Source: Macrosoma leucophasiata (lineage: Eukaryota; Arthropoda; Insecta; Lepidoptera; Hedylidae). Taken from it: a DNA stretch of 64,000 bases. The position numbers and the translations under genes were made by a program. The notes under the pieces were generated by a model. That model saw only the letters and a list, made by a program, of their open reading frames with translations, did not search any database and had not been told where the DNA came from. Location: positions 20,310,001 through 20,374,000 of the forward strand of contig JAWQUS010000025.1 in assembly GCA_036365455.1 (NCBI GenBank). The letters run 5' to 3'. Numbering within the stretch: position 1 is the first letter of the stretch; every line of letters begins with the position of its first letter. Of this stretch, positions 34,401 to 45,553 are shown in pieces.

Positions 34401-37400
34401 TTAAACAAATATTTTGATGCAACCGAACCTTTATAAGTGAACTGCAGCTTTTAGAGAACCCTGAAATATTCATCGCCATGTCCTGCTATGACATAGGTAA
34501 TAAACAATTCATTCATACTATGTTCCTTTCATTGCATAGAAATATTATGAACAGCTTAATCGGGTAATAGGCAACATAAACACAGCAGTACGAATGTCTT
34601 TTATGATAATAACGCACTAGAATTTCAAAGATTTCTTTGATTTACGTTATCTTCCAGATATAACTTTGTACCCCTCTTTATGAGAGTTTATTACGTCAGC
34701 GCCAATGACATTACCTATAACAAAGATATCTTCGGTCCATGTCATAATATGTAATTATAATTAAAAAAAAAAGATTTTTGTAAAGTGCTGTTGAAGTGCG
34801 AGGGCGTAGGCATTACCATTACCCAATATACAACATGTAACAGGGATAATTCAAGCTCTCAAACATCCTGAATTGAAAATCGAGTTATAATCAAAATACA
34901 TGAACTGAATTCAATTCAATTCAATTTATTTATTTGCGAATATGGGTACATAATGAAGATGTTAAAATAACATAATGAGTTCTTCCAAATTCCACCTTAA
35001 TATAGGCATGCATGAAATTAAACATGTTTATGTATTGAATATTTTTTATGTAAGAAATAAGTTGTCCTCAATTTGTACGAATAGTATGCACACCCTACGC
35101 ATACTTACCGTACCTCTACCTACGGCCACGCATAACACACAAACCTATTCACATACGCACATTGTCGCAATGTGATTTAGGGTAACCTGCGCAGCCCTAT
35201 TTAGCATTCGCTAGCAATAAGATTCATTTACAGTAATTCACACTATTTTATTGCTTAAATTATTATTTATTTATATATTATAATAAAATGCACATCTCAA
35301 CGAGCCCTAATGAACTTGTTAAGACTTGCATATTGTTTTGGATACACGTAAGTCTCATTTTCGTGTGTATATTCATATCGTTGTGTACTGTGCACCCAAT
35401 GGGGTGACCATAATTTATTTAAATTCAAATTATTTTGGGATAAAATATTACCTATTGTAAACAATCGAACTAGCTTTAGCAGCACTTCATTCCACAATTC
35501 AACTGATCCCCCTGGGGGTATAAATGGGCTTGTCGATGGTAAGAACCATCGACAAGCCCATTTATACCCCCAAGAGGTTTTACTGGTGGTAGAGCTCCAG
35601 TGACGGAGCTCGCGGGCGTAGGCACCACCGCATTACCTAATATACTTGCCGCTAAATGGTAGTGTTTAGCACTGTCGTGTTCCGGTCAGGTGGTAATGTA
35701 CGCCACTGTAATTTCCGGCACAGAGGCGTAATACCTTAGGCCTCAGGAGTGGTAACGCATCTGCATTTTGACCTTGGTCTTTGTGTGGGTGTCTATAGGC
35801 TGCAGTCATCACTTAACATTAATGTGATCTGCATGCTTGTTTGCCACTTCCGTTACATAAAAAAAAAAAAATTACTCGACTTCGTAAACAACATTCGAGT
35901 GGTTATCTTTACAATAGCCAACAGATGTGATTCGAAATGTAAACAACCTAATTCCAATTAGGCACCTGATTTGGCCCAAACACCTCCTGTTTCACCTCAA
36001 ATGATGCCTACTATTTTAGCCACTAACACTATATTAAAATTGCTTGAAATCGATACAGTTAACGTTTCTTAACAAACTAGTTTCAGGTTGTACATTTAAT
36101 CCTGTTACACGTTGTATTACCTATTATCTGATGCCAAATGGTGTGTTCAGTAGGTACTATCATGTGTTAGATAGGTGTGACCACGCATCGGCATTTTGAG
36201 CTCTGTTGTTTGTGTAGATGTCTATTGGCTGCAGTCGTTACTTACCATCCATGCAACTGCATACTTGTTTGACACCGTCATTCCATTAAGAGCGCGAGCA
36301 GACTCTAATAATGAGGTACAAAGCGGCAAGGGCTGTGGCTCTGACAGATTGTTGGACTTCGGGCAAGATTCACAAATACCTATAATTTGCCGCCAAATGG
36401 TAGTGTGCAGTTCTTTTGAAGTAATATTAATTAAAATCTCTATCGATCTTTAATAAAAAATCAATAACAAAGTAAAAACATGTAGTAGGATAATTAATGC
36501 CGCTCTTCAAATCAATTAGTTTTACTGTTCGAACGAGCCACTCAATATCGTAATGTGAATTGACTATAATTACTTATCAACGATAGAGCAACGTGTCTAT
36601 TACTACGAAACTCACACCTTGACTTTATCAAAATACATAAACAATTTCACGCACACATTTAAATATCTGGGCGACAGGCATAGGACCATTTGGTCCTATG
36701 CCATTGGTTATGTTATCAACCAAATTTCTAGACTTAATACCCGAATTATTTTTTTTCGTGTAAAAAGGTTGACAGATAATTGACGGGCGACCTGGTCACT
36801 GTCGCCTATGAACATTTCCAGCACAAGCTGCGTTGTGTCGTCAATGGCATTGGTGCCAACGCGCTGCCAGCCTTGAAAGATCCTTGTGACCACAGTTTTG
36901 AAGAACCGCATATTATAACGCTGAGGTAAAACCTCAGAGGGAAGTTTGTGCATCAATTTCCACGTTCTAAGCAGAAACGTACTGGAATTTATACCTAAAT
37001 AAGTAACTCAAAATATCAATACGCACCCACTGACCTACAGCAATTATCTAGAATGAATGCTCTCAATAGGTTTAAATAGACTTCCATTAACTATGACGCA
37101 CGGTGATGCAATTTCAAGAATTGTAGATAATTATATATCTACGAGGATTTACATATAATACCTACATTCTTCGTAAAATATGCACTTAATTTTTTCGTCA
37201 TGGTATAAAGCCAAACGATCCAATATCATGTCTTTCAACGAGAACTAACTATAGTTTTGTCTTTAACTGTACTTACTGGTACCAATTCCAAATTTATTCA
37301 GCCGTTCTTCGGAGATTGAGTAATAAATATCCAAACTTTTAAACTTACGATATTACTCCGACATTACTAAACATTCCAATCATCACTTCGTTGCCAATAT

Positions 37401-40400
37401 TAATCAAAATCAGATCCATACAAACCTGAATTCTCGTTCCAGCTCAAATCTTGGCGACATTCTGGGCCTTCTGGCTACCGGCAGTCCCCTTCGGGATATA
37501 CTTCCACCGGCGATCCAATGCCAATATCATACAAGTCGATGTTAGTCCAACAAATCATAAACTGTCCAGCAACGCTTCGCATCCTCCTAAGGTTTGTCTA
37601 TTTCTGCTTATTGGGAGATATTTTTTGACCATCATACACTTAGGTACATCTTCATCTATATATCTATAAATATCACTGTCCATTTTGTTATCCTGTATGT
37701 TAAGTATATTTTCCCTGATTGTACCCCCAATTACTCCTCTTGGCCGATTAGAAATGTTATACAGTTAATAAATAAATAATAAATATAAGTGTAAAAATGT
37801 AAAGTGATGTCTTCCAGGTGGTCCCACACAAATAAATTATTCGACTCCAGCTGGCGTCTTAGCTGAACAACAAAATTGGTTTCACTAAGACATTATTTTT
37901 CATAAAATTGTACTAATAAGTACCTATGTACCAGCCAATTTTGCTTCGTTTCTATAGGAATTCAGATATGTAATCTAAGTTTGAAATAGGTTCTAGTGGT
38001 CTGGTGACTTCTTAGGTATGTACCTAGTAAAATATTGTAACTACTTAAATGAGTAACATCAGCGACTTCTTTACGATATTCAATAAACTGCAAAGTCTAT
38101 TATATCGGTTGCCTAACTAGCATAGTTGGCAATAGATGGCGCTGCTGCTACCATAAAGCAATGCAATAAATGTGAAAGAAAGATGTGACAAATCGGGCAG
38201 GACTTCAGTAGCTCAATTGGAAGAGCGGCTGGACTAGATTCCCAGTAGGCCGCGAGTTCGAGTCTCGCCTGAAGTCAAATTTTACTTTCCATTTTTCTTT
38301 AAATAAAATATATTTCACAAGCATGTGTTAATGCGAAATAATATAAAACAACTAGCGGCCCGTACCGGCTTCGCACGGTTGCAATTTAGGTACTTACATA
38401 ATATTACGACTATGAATTGAGATTTAAACTATCCTATCTCTCAAGTTGGATCGAACTGCACATGGTGTGCGAATTTTATTATAATCGGTTAAGTGGTTTA
38501 GGAGTCCATTGAGGACAAACATTGTGACACGAGATTTATATATATTAAGATATATTAAGATTATATATTATAAACTTAATTAGAACCACTAAAATGAATA
38601 AGTATGTTATTATGTATGTTTTACTGGTGGTAGAGCTCCAGTGACGGAGCTCGCGGGCGTAGGCACCACCGCATTACCTAATATACTTGCCGCTAAATGG
38701 TAGTGTTCAGCACTATCGTGTTCCGGTCAGGTGGTAATGTACGGCCCTGTAATTTCTGGCACAAAGGCATAACACCTTAGGCCTTAGGAGTGGTAACGCA
38801 TCTGCATTTTTACCTCTGGTCATTGTGTGGGTGTCTATAGGCTGCAGTCATCACTTAACAACAATGTGAACTGGTTTGCCACTTTTAAACCATTAAAAAA
38901 AATATATTTACTTAGGTTCGGTAGTTATGCAAGTCGGTCAATACAAAAATATCTATTTACACTTATTTAATTAAATTAAAATTTACTTTTATGACTATAA
39001 CTAGCTATACAGTCAGACTGCACCGATGTTAGGACACGGAATCCTTGCTTATTCCCACGGACCGTGGAACCGTAGCGCGAAATCTGCGTCAGCGCCTTGG
39101 GTCCGCTGTCGCCTTGTTGCCATCGAACACTTTCCGTTAGGGATCCGTACGGTTCCACGGTTGCATCAAAATGTTTGTCAAACTTATGATTTTTTGTCAA
39201 ATTTAACAACAGTAACATTTACTTTTACAGTGTTGTTCTTCTTGATTGCAACATGGATTAATTTATTTGTCGTCCCCTGTCCATTTATTTCACACGTATT
39301 ATTTCTACAATTCTTAGGGCCTATTTCACCGTCGCTTCGTAATAAGACGCGTTTTACGTTCTTAAACGAGTTCAGTAACACTATTTGGATTTCACCGACG
39401 CGAAAATTGTTCGTGATAAGGTTGAAATTGGAAGCAAATTTTAAGCTAAACCCCAGTATAAATACAAACAGTATGGAAACTAAGCCCATTTTATAAAATA
39501 TTTACCTTCACTTCATTGAGGCAAAAGGGATGTCACTAAATTTTTTAAATTAATGGTGTTATTATTTTAGCATTTACTGACGTTTAGTCAATCGTATTGG
39601 GATATTGACTATTTTTTTTTAATTGGTTACCCTGTAACAGTATTGGATAAATAAATACTATTTGTCTTTGAAACATATAGTCAATAAGTACTTAAAAGTT
39701 GTTAATCCTTCAAGGATCGTACGGCCACCGGCGGCGAGACACAATTGAATTTCAATTGTCATATTTTTCTCGTGTCTGGAGAAATAAGATATAACGATTC
39801 AAAATGTTGCAAATAGTGAAATGACTCAAAACGACCTAAACGACCCGGTTAGTCCAGCGGTGCGAAACCACCGTTTGATTCGAAGGGTCGCGGGTTCGAT
39901 CCCCGCACCGGAACAAATATTTGTATGGCCTACAGATATTTGTTTCGGGTCTGGGTGTTTGTGTATGTGCTGTATGTGTACAACGGCACCCACGATACAG
40001 GTTTATATTATACCTACCTACTGTGGGACTGTGAGTGTAAGCGTATTTTATTTTTTATTTTTATATAAAATTGCAGCACGTTGTGACGTCACACCGCGGT
40101 AAAACAGTTTACAAATAATAATATGTAGTCTATGTAGATAATCTTATGGTGTTGGTTAATACTGCAACGAGTTGTCGAGACCGGGCGAGTTTCTCTTCCC
40201 CTCACCCCATGTATATACATCTAAGGCGATACGAAGTTCGTCGAGGCAGCTATTTATTATCCTGCTTACCCGAGTGTATTAAGCGAATAAACAAATTAAC
40301 TGTCTAAAAATCGAAGAAAATAAATGGTGAGAATCATTTTTATCATTTAGGGATATAAAAAAGACTACAACCGATTCTCATACACACAAAATTTCATAAT

Positions 40401-43400
40401 GATCGGTCTAGCCGCTGTGGAGGAGTATTGTTACAAACACTGTCCCACGAGATTTTTTTAAGTATGTTAGATATTATAACAATACATCATTCTTGCCTTT
40501 CAAAATCACCAGGAAGTTTAAAAAACGATAGCTCCGGTTTTGATGATGCAGAGTTCAAACAGTCGTATACCACGCAATACGCTCGTGGCATCTTTAAAAC
40601 ACTCGTGGAAACAAAAACAAATCACAACGTGACCGCTCGTCTCGACGCGACACTCGCTACTGTGGCACCGCGAGAACCGCTTAGAGGCCTCGTAGATACG
40701 CTTGTTTGTGTGCGTGTGCCGTTTTGAACGCTTTGTACGTAGTTTCCTCACTGTTCAATATTTACATTGTGGCTAAACGCTTTTTATTAAACTCAGTTCT
40801 TAGAGTAAACGGTGAAATCCGCCCTTAGTTGTACTTCTGTCTACTCTACAATAGTTTCAGTTATTCCCATTTCTTCTTCTAGGTGAAATTTCATATTTGG
40901 TCCTGTTTATTGCCGAGGCCTAAAAAGGTTTGTATGTTTCCTTTTCACCTTACCACTCGCACCTACTCGTACTTCTTGTTTCTTCTTTTCTGCACATGCA
41001 TTTCTGTTCTTTTTGTAAACTCTTTCTGAATAAAGATTTGTTATCTCATTGCCTTGTTTGGTACTAATCGTGAAGTTTCTGGTCTAAAATAGTGTGTTCT
41101 TTACTATTATTTGCTACAACTATTGTCGCTTCTTGTTCTCAAGTTGAGAAAATATTTCTTTAATCTGATACTCATTTCAGTAACGAAATTCAATAATCTC
41201 ATAAATGTTCATACTTTTTCTAAGAAGCTCTAGCTTAGCGACTTACTTTGAGCTATAAGAAAACAACTTATATCAACCAGTCGTTTTTTACTCCAGCTAT
41301 ACTTAAAGTGTGCTCAGTGGAGCTCTGGGGGCCGACCGCCTAACTCAAATACTTTCGTTTAGCTTTCGCTTAAGGCAACATCTTATCAGTTTCGTTACAC
41401 CTAACTTTTTCCTGGAAGTGTTTTCGTCCGCAGGTATATACTAAAGAGCAAAATGTTTTAACAGGCGGTACGAAACGGACAAGATAACGTAATGAACGAA
41501 AGCATTTCAGTTAGGCGGTCGGCCCCCTGGGGCTTCCAAAGTATTGCCTTTGCCCAGTGGCGCAGTGTGCCTTGGCGTATAAAAATCTGTTTGAAGGCTT
41601 TTCTAAAGGTCAAGATTTACTAGCGAGAGCAAAAAAAAATCGACTGGCGTCCCTTCCATTATTTCATCCACTTGGTCCAAATATATGAGCAAAAAAAAGG
41701 ACACGCGAGCATAAAAAAATAGGCACTCAGATGGGTGAAATTGGGGGTTGAACGAGCTAATCTCAAAGACTGCTGCTTTGAATTGTAAAAATTAGTTTTT
41801 TTAACATTAGGGCAAGTACCCACTACCCATACTTCGTGATCCATTTTGAGGGAAAGTCTTTAAAATACTACGCTTAATCACAGGACCGGCGCTTAATCGT
41901 GGAGAAAAATCTCGCGCTTCTTTTTTATCTCGTAGATACATATTTGAATTATCTATCCATGCATTTTTCTGGAATAAATTCCGTGTCAATAATGTCGAAA
42001 ATGAACGAAATTATTATTATTTGTTTCACTTTGTGTGCGAAATGATTCAAATTCACATTCGCAATACTACGTAACAATTTGACGGGATGGGGAAAGGGGT
42101 TGTTAGGATATACTACGAGTGATCACAGAAGTGGTGGGAGGGGTTGATAATATTTTAAAAAGGAAAAAAAATCTGCCAAAAATATTCGTATTCCTAACTT
42201 TTAAATCATCGATTCCAGAACAGCTTTCGCGCGGACGTCGTAGAAGCAGCTACGTTGATATCGCGACACGCCCAGTCCGCTTACACTCGACCGAAAGTGC
42301 TCGCTTGGTCTGCTCTGTACGCAGTTGCCCTGGCCCTGTTCGTGCAAGCGCAAACCTACGTTCAGATGCTCTGGAGGGAGATACAGGAGGAGAGTAATGC
42401 TCCTGTAAGTGTATTGATTGATTACGTTTTAGTCATTTCAATATTTTAAATGACTGTTAGTAAAAATCCAATGATACAGCCTAATTTGAGCCAAAAGACG
42501 TTCACTGCTAAACAAATGCTTCCCAAGGATTCATTTTTTCGGTTGTCTGACAGCACTAGCGGAAGATTTCAGTGCGACTTGATGACCTCCATCACGTCGC
42601 ATCGCCAATAATATGTACTGAAATCTATCTGCCGCTAAATGGTGTTGTTTTATCCATAGATCTTCGCTATAAATGGAAGTACTAAAATAAACAATGTCTA
42701 TTTTTGTTAAATACCACCTTTGAAGCTTGAATGTTCATTTGCATATGTAATCTCATCCGGTAATCAGTTTATACTGCTAGTTATCAGTATAAACTTGAGT
42801 CATGCTTTCTTAGGATTTACAGTTTATTACCAAGAGATGCGACTATGTTTAGTTGTGTCTAAGTATTTATTACGTAGGTCATGTATCTGTCGACGACCAC
42901 ACAGACGAGAAAGAAAGCGAGCAGTGTTGCCAACTCCTACAAAAACTTATCAGATTCTTACCCGAAAATTATGTTTAATTATCAAATCTCTTACATTTGG
43001 TTCAAATACAACTTTTAAAAAACGCGCGATTAGTAAATAAACATCGGAAGGATGCGCGAGCAAAAAAAATTTCTCTTCAAAATAAAAACGAAAAATCTCA
43101 TTAATTTGAATAAAACATAACTTCACGCCTGTAATCCCCGAAGGGGAAGGCAGAGGTAAATGCACGCTGAATGCGTGCAAACACCCACGATTCGCCGGTT
43201 AAGTTTTTGAATTTGAATAAACTTTTTTTATTCCAACGTTGCCGTATGATAGATAATACATTCGTTATCGTACGGCGTTCCGATGTGTACTTACCTAAAT
43301 TATCGTACGCCCCCATAATTATCGTACGATTGGCAACACTTAAATCGAGTTTAAGTGTTGGCCATGATGAGAGCAAACTAATGCCACATTTTCTTCGTCG

Positions 43401-45177
43401 CGTATCCCTTCTATAGATATATCCATAAATTCGCTTCGTCCCAGCGACTTGATACTAACACCACTGATTCCCAAAAAAACATTACTATCCCCAGGTAGCA
43501 TTCAACGGTGCAGTGGAAGCGATACAAACATTACTCGGTGCCATTGGCGCATTCGTAGCGTCGTACTGGGCTCGGTCGTCACTACCAGCCCCCGTCGCCG
43601 CCGTCCAGGGCTTTGCCCTCTTCTTGGGGACCTTCGTGCCGAACGTGTTCGTGTCCTACGCAGGGTACATCGTCATGGGCATGCTGTTTCACTTCACCAT
43701 CACATTGGCCAGGTACTGCTTAACATGCAGCGGCGGATTATTTTTTTTTATTTGAAATATACTTGACCCTACAGAGGGCAGGCTTTATCAAGGCAAACGT
43801 TTAAGCACTAAAAAAGGATGATGTTATGTATCTTCACGCCAAGTCCCTAACGGGGTAGGCAGAGAGTGTAAAGCGTCAGATATTCCGGTCCTGACACACC
43901 TACCGTGTGTCAGGACCGGAATCGGAACCGTATTCATCATTCTCTTCATACATGCACGCCGATTCCTAAGACTTTTCCATCATCCCCACCATCAGGCAGT
44001 ACTCGACCTATTTGGTCATGGTAGGTCAGTCTTGGTCTTCGTGGACCTCGGCAACCATTCACATTGTGTATCTTATTTTAAAGAAAAATGGAAAGAAAAA
44101 ATTGACTTCAGGCGAGACTCGCGGCCTACTGGGAATCTAGTCCAGCCGCTCTTCCAATTGAGCTACTGAAGTCCTGCCCGATTTGTCAAAATTTTTTTCA
44201 CATTTATTGCCTTGCTTTAAGGTAGCAGTAGCGCCATCTATTGCCAACCATGCTAGTTAGGCAACCGATATAATAGACTTTGCAGTTTATTGAATATCGT
44301 AAAGAAGTCGCTTTTACAAAAATAATATAAAATATATTTCACAAGCATGTGTTAATGCGAAATAATATAAAAACAATTGTATATCTGTTGAGTCAGAGTT
44401 TGTATGAACTTTGGACCAACCCTCCAATAGTCTATGTATATTGTTGGATGGAGGTATGTTTACGCTAAACAAAAATATTTATGGCGCCAAGTTCCAAAAT
44501 CTTAGTCCGTCCAGCAGCAAATTTATAGCCATTAAGAAGCAAATAGATTAAGTAATGCGGTGGTGCCTACGCCCGCGAACTCACTGTAGTTCTACCACCA
44601 CTCTGTACTTTACTGGTGGTAGAGCTCCAGTGACGGAGCTCGCGGACGTAGGCACCACCGCATTACCTAATATACTTGCCGCTAAATGGTAGTGTTCAGC
44701 ACTATCGTGTTCCGGTCAGGTGGTAATGTACGGCCCTGTAATTTCCGGCACAGAGGCATAACACCTTAGGCCTCAGGAGTGGTAACGCATCTGCATTTTG
44801 ATCGTGGTCTTTGTGTGGGCGTCTATAGGCTGCAGTCATCACTTAACATCAATGTGAACTGCTTGCTAGTTTGCCACTTCGATTACATAAAAAAAAAAAA
44901 AACTTAATTAAGTTTATATTGTTCTAGTGCGAAGATAGCGGGCCAGCTAAGCGACGAAAGCTGTTTCGGACTGATATTCGGCATCAACACGCTCATTGGC
45001 ACAGGTCTACAATCACTGCTCACTCTGATACTCATACAGACCCTACATATGTCGATATATGAACAATACTACACGATTAGTGGGCTGTTCTTAGTCCTAG
45101 CATCTTTTTGGTTATTAGGCTGGATGGTGCAGACTTGCAGACAGAAACAAAATATTAGTATTAATAATCAGTATTGA
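31404..45177 (+). CDS. SLC19-family vitamin (thiamine/folate-type) transporter (seven exons)
   Basis: Exons 31404-31638, 32371-32501, 33850-33994, 37443-37591, 42219-42404, 43495-43712 and 44928-45177 join in phase to 437 aa, with GT/AG introns throughout. An in-frame TGA five codons before the ATG supports the start. Family hallmarks: RPSEPF at 21-26, EVYPVGTYSYL in the first third, YGMYMATEVAYLTYIY at about 105-120, and NGAVEA at about 286-291 with the following LLGAIGAF helix. The length fits vertebrate SLC19A2/A3 (slightly under 500 aa), and the alternation of hydrophobic segments fits a 12-helix transporter with a central cytoplasmic loop in exon 4. SLC19 members carry thiamine, reduced folate or pyridoxine across the plasma membrane; the substrate here cannot be settled from sequence by eye, though the N-terminal motifs look closest to thiamine transporters. 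Introns are full of SINEs and contain a possible antisense gene. Confidence 0.92.
33163..33320 (-). repeat. Repeat A subfamily, intron 2 of SLC19
   Basis: GGTGGCAAACAAGCATGCAG, GCAGATGCGTTGCCACCCC and TTATGTCTCT followed by TAGTTATTACGGGGCC, the subfamily wording. Confidence 0.7.
33594..33770 (+). repeat. Repeat A subfamily, degraded
   Basis: TTACTGGTGGTAGACTTCCA, CACCGCATTACC, CTGCCGCCAAATGGTAGT and TAACTATCACAAAGACAACA. It ends shortly before exon 3 at 33850. Confidence 0.6.
34008..34310 (-). repeat. Repeat A subfamily, degraded and rearranged
   Basis: AAGATGGCAAGTAAGCATGT, GTGATGACTGTAGCCTATAG and TTGGCACCCCTGAGACC, then a piece in the other direction (GGTAATTTACGACCCCGG, TTTTCCGGCACAG). 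Confidence 0.5.
34311..35512. other. Intron 3 of SLC19, no gene seen
   Basis: AT-rich; includes (AATTC)n at about 34911-34926 and an overlapping open frame at 34975-35175 without features. Confidence 0.4.
35513..35572. repeat. Perfect hairpin, 28-bp arms, 4-base loop
   Basis: Positions 35513-35540 and 35545-35572 are exact reverse complements; the loop is AAGA. Each arm holds GGCTTGTCGATGGT or its complement. It sits in intron 3 of SLC19, six bases left of a repeat A copy. Confidence 0.95.
35578..35871 (+). repeat. Dispersed repeat A, full length
   Basis: TTTACTGGTGGTAGAGCTCC through GCCACTTCCGTTACAT plus an A-run. Intron 3 of SLC19. Confidence 0.92.
36165..36293 (+). repeat. Repeat A remnant
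   Basis: CATCGGCATTTTGAGCTCTG, GTGTAGATGTCTATTGGCTG and CTTGTTTGACACCGTCATT align with the right half of repeat A at lower identity. Confidence 0.6.
36581..36705. repeat. Repeat C, partial copy
   Basis: CGATAGAGCAACG, then TCTATTACTACGAAACTCAC and ATCTGGGCGACAGGCATAGG; it lacks the right terminus. Confidence 0.75.
38060..38350 (+). repeat. tRNA-derived SINE plus 5' body
   Basis: The tRNA-like head at 38204-38276 has a 7-bp acceptor stem (ACTTCAG with CTGAAGT), a GCTC/GAGC D stem and a T arm GCGAGTTCGAGTCTCGC, then a tail with ATATATTTCACAAGCATGTG. The 110 bases before the head (CAATAAACTGCAAAGTC, GTTGCCTAACTAGCATAG, ATAGATGGCGCTGCTGC) are shared with the inverted copy at 44074-44316. A functional tRNA is unlikely because the anticodon loop is abnormal and the body is repeated. 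Confidence 0.75.
38351..38570. repeat. LINE-type 3' fragment
   Basis: ACTAGCGGCCCGTACCGGCT, ATTATAATCGGTTAAGTGG and ACACGAGATTTATATATAT. A related piece in the same family lies at about 47390-47520. Confidence 0.55.
38619..38902 (+). repeat. Dispersed repeat A, full length
   Basis: TTTACTGGTGGTAGAGCTCC, TAAATGGTAGTGTTCAGCAC and an A-rich end. Intron 4 of SLC19. Confidence 0.92.
39184..39489 (-). CDS. Possible small secreted protein, nested antisense in SLC19 intron 4
   Basis: A single-exon frame of 101 codons beginning ATGGGCTTAGTTTCC. The N-terminus MGLVSILFVFILGFSLKF looks like a cleavable signal peptide. The rest is short and beta-prone, with one close Cys pair (CRNNTC) and three N-x-T sites (NNT twice, NVT). 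I recognise no family. The frame does not match any repeat family in the window, though GTGGAACCGTA-type inverted words lie just beyond its stop. A plus-strand frame of 156 codons overlaps it but lacks a signal-like start. It may be a real intronic gene, a lineage-specific peptide or chance. Confidence 0.4.
   Translation of the reverse strand: MGLVSILFVFILGFSLKFASNFNLITNNFRVGEIQIVLLNSFKNVKRVLLRSDGEIGPKNCRNNTCEINGQGTTNKLIHVAIKKNNTVKVNVTVVKFDKKS
39841..40078 (+). repeat. tRNA-derived SINE, copy 2
   Basis: GACCCGGTTAGTCCAGCGGT, then GTCGCGGGTTCGATCCCCGC (strong B box and T arm), then the body TTTGTATGGCCTACAGATA, GTACAACGGCACCCACG. Frames across it are artefacts. Confidence 0.85.
40080..41320. 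other. Intron 4 of SLC19, no gene seen
   Basis: Two overlapping open frames on opposite strands at 40428-40751 have no recognisable features. Positions 40360-40430 carry the LINE 3' wording (ACCGATTCTCATACACAC, ATGATCGGTCTAGCCGC). Confidence 0.4.
41321..41534. mobile_element. MITE, 214 bases
   Basis: The terminal sequence GGGGGCCGACCGCCTAACT on the left is matched by AGTTAGGCGGTCGGCCCCC on the right; complementarity extends to about 37 bases (ACTTTCGTT against AACGAAAGC) with few mismatches. No frame. Target duplication not evident. Confidence 0.8.
42485..42620. repeat. Retroelement remnant in intron 5 of SLC19
   Basis: AAAAGACGTTCACTGCTAAA, AATGCTTCCCAAGGATTCA and TGATGACCTCCATCACG resemble a degraded RTE-type 3' region common in moths. 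Confidence 0.4.
43820..43930. repeat. Repeat F fragment with perfect hairpin
   Basis: TATCTTCACGCCAAGTCCCT, AACGGGGTAGGCAGAGAGTG match 57470-57545. Positions 43882-43899 and 43905-43922 are exact reverse complements (18-bp arms, loop CTACC). The copy at 57470 lacks the second arm. Confidence 0.85.
44074..44372 (-). repeat. tRNA-derived SINE, inverted relative to 38060-38350
   Basis: GACTTCAGGCGAGACTCGC, CCAGCCGCTCTTCCAATTG, AGCTACTGAAGTCC and the shared body run antisense to 44316, but the tail words ATATATTTCACAAGCATGTG at about 44332 run in the plus direction, the same as in the 38-kb copy. Intron 6 of SLC19. Confidence 0.75.
44549..44601 (-). repeat. Repeat A, 5' fragment
   Basis: TAATGCGGTGGTGCCTACGC and TTCTACCACCA; antisense end piece directly before a full plus-strand copy. 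Confidence 0.8.
44608..44902 (+). repeat. Dispersed repeat A, best full-length copy
   Basis: From TTACTGGTGGTAGAGCTCCA to GCCACTTCGATTACAT and an A-run of 13-14. About 295 bases. The A tail fits a retroposon. No tRNA-like boxes are obvious, so the pol III head may be of another origin or this may be the 3' end of a LINE. It ends about 25 bases before exon 7 of SLC19. Confidence 0.92.
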
Positions 45178-45356
45178 ATAGGTTGAGTTGTATTAGTGAT
45201 ATTCTTGACTTTACATATATTTTTTATCTTGTTTGACATGTATATCAATTATTATTGTTATTCACTTTAATTTATTTTGTTTGTTTTTGACGTGTCATAA
45301 GAGGTGCCTGTCACCCTAAATGAATAGATGAGTTTCTGATTCTGATTCTGATAGAC

Positions 45357-45538
45357 CAGAGGTTCCCAAACTATTTTTCTTGTAGACCCCTTTAAATTTT
45401 TTTCTGGTTTCGGTGGACCCCCTTGCTAACATTTATATCACTCCCATATATCCCATTTTTATTTACGCATATACGTAGACCCCATCGAGTCTCCCATAGA
45501 CCCCAGGGGGTCTATATGGACCACTTTGGGAATCACTG
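45357..45538. mobile_element. hAT-type MITE in or after the SLC19 3' UTR
   Basis: Left end CAGAGGTTCCCAAACT and right end ACTTTGGGAATCACTG are near-perfect inverted repeats of the kind used by hAT elements. Flanking octamers TGATAGAC and TATTAGAC match at six of eight positions. A second copy lies at 57228-57410. Confidence 0.8.
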
Positions 45539-45547
45539 TATTAGACA

Positions 45548-45553
45548 AATAAA
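45548..45553 (+). terminator. Candidate poly(A) signal of SLC19
   Basis: AATAAA in ACAAATAAAATAAATAG, about 370 bases after the TGA. If used, the hAT MITE is inside the 3' UTR. I see no earlier AATAAA after the stop. Confidence 0.4.

Noticed and set aside
36708..36956. 82-codon frame with FQGWQRVG
   Set aside because: The motif also occurs in a decayed copy near 7690, so it is most likely an old transposon fragment; no intact gene can be built.
38204..38276. Possible functional tRNA gene
   Set aside because: Acceptor and T stems fold well but the anticodon arm is irregular, and the sequence is repeated with a shared body and tail at 44 kb, so it is a SINE.
39026..39496. 156-codon plus-strand frame over the nested antisense ORF
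   Set aside because: No signal, domain or splice partner; the minus-strand reading has a signal peptide and a better overall composition.
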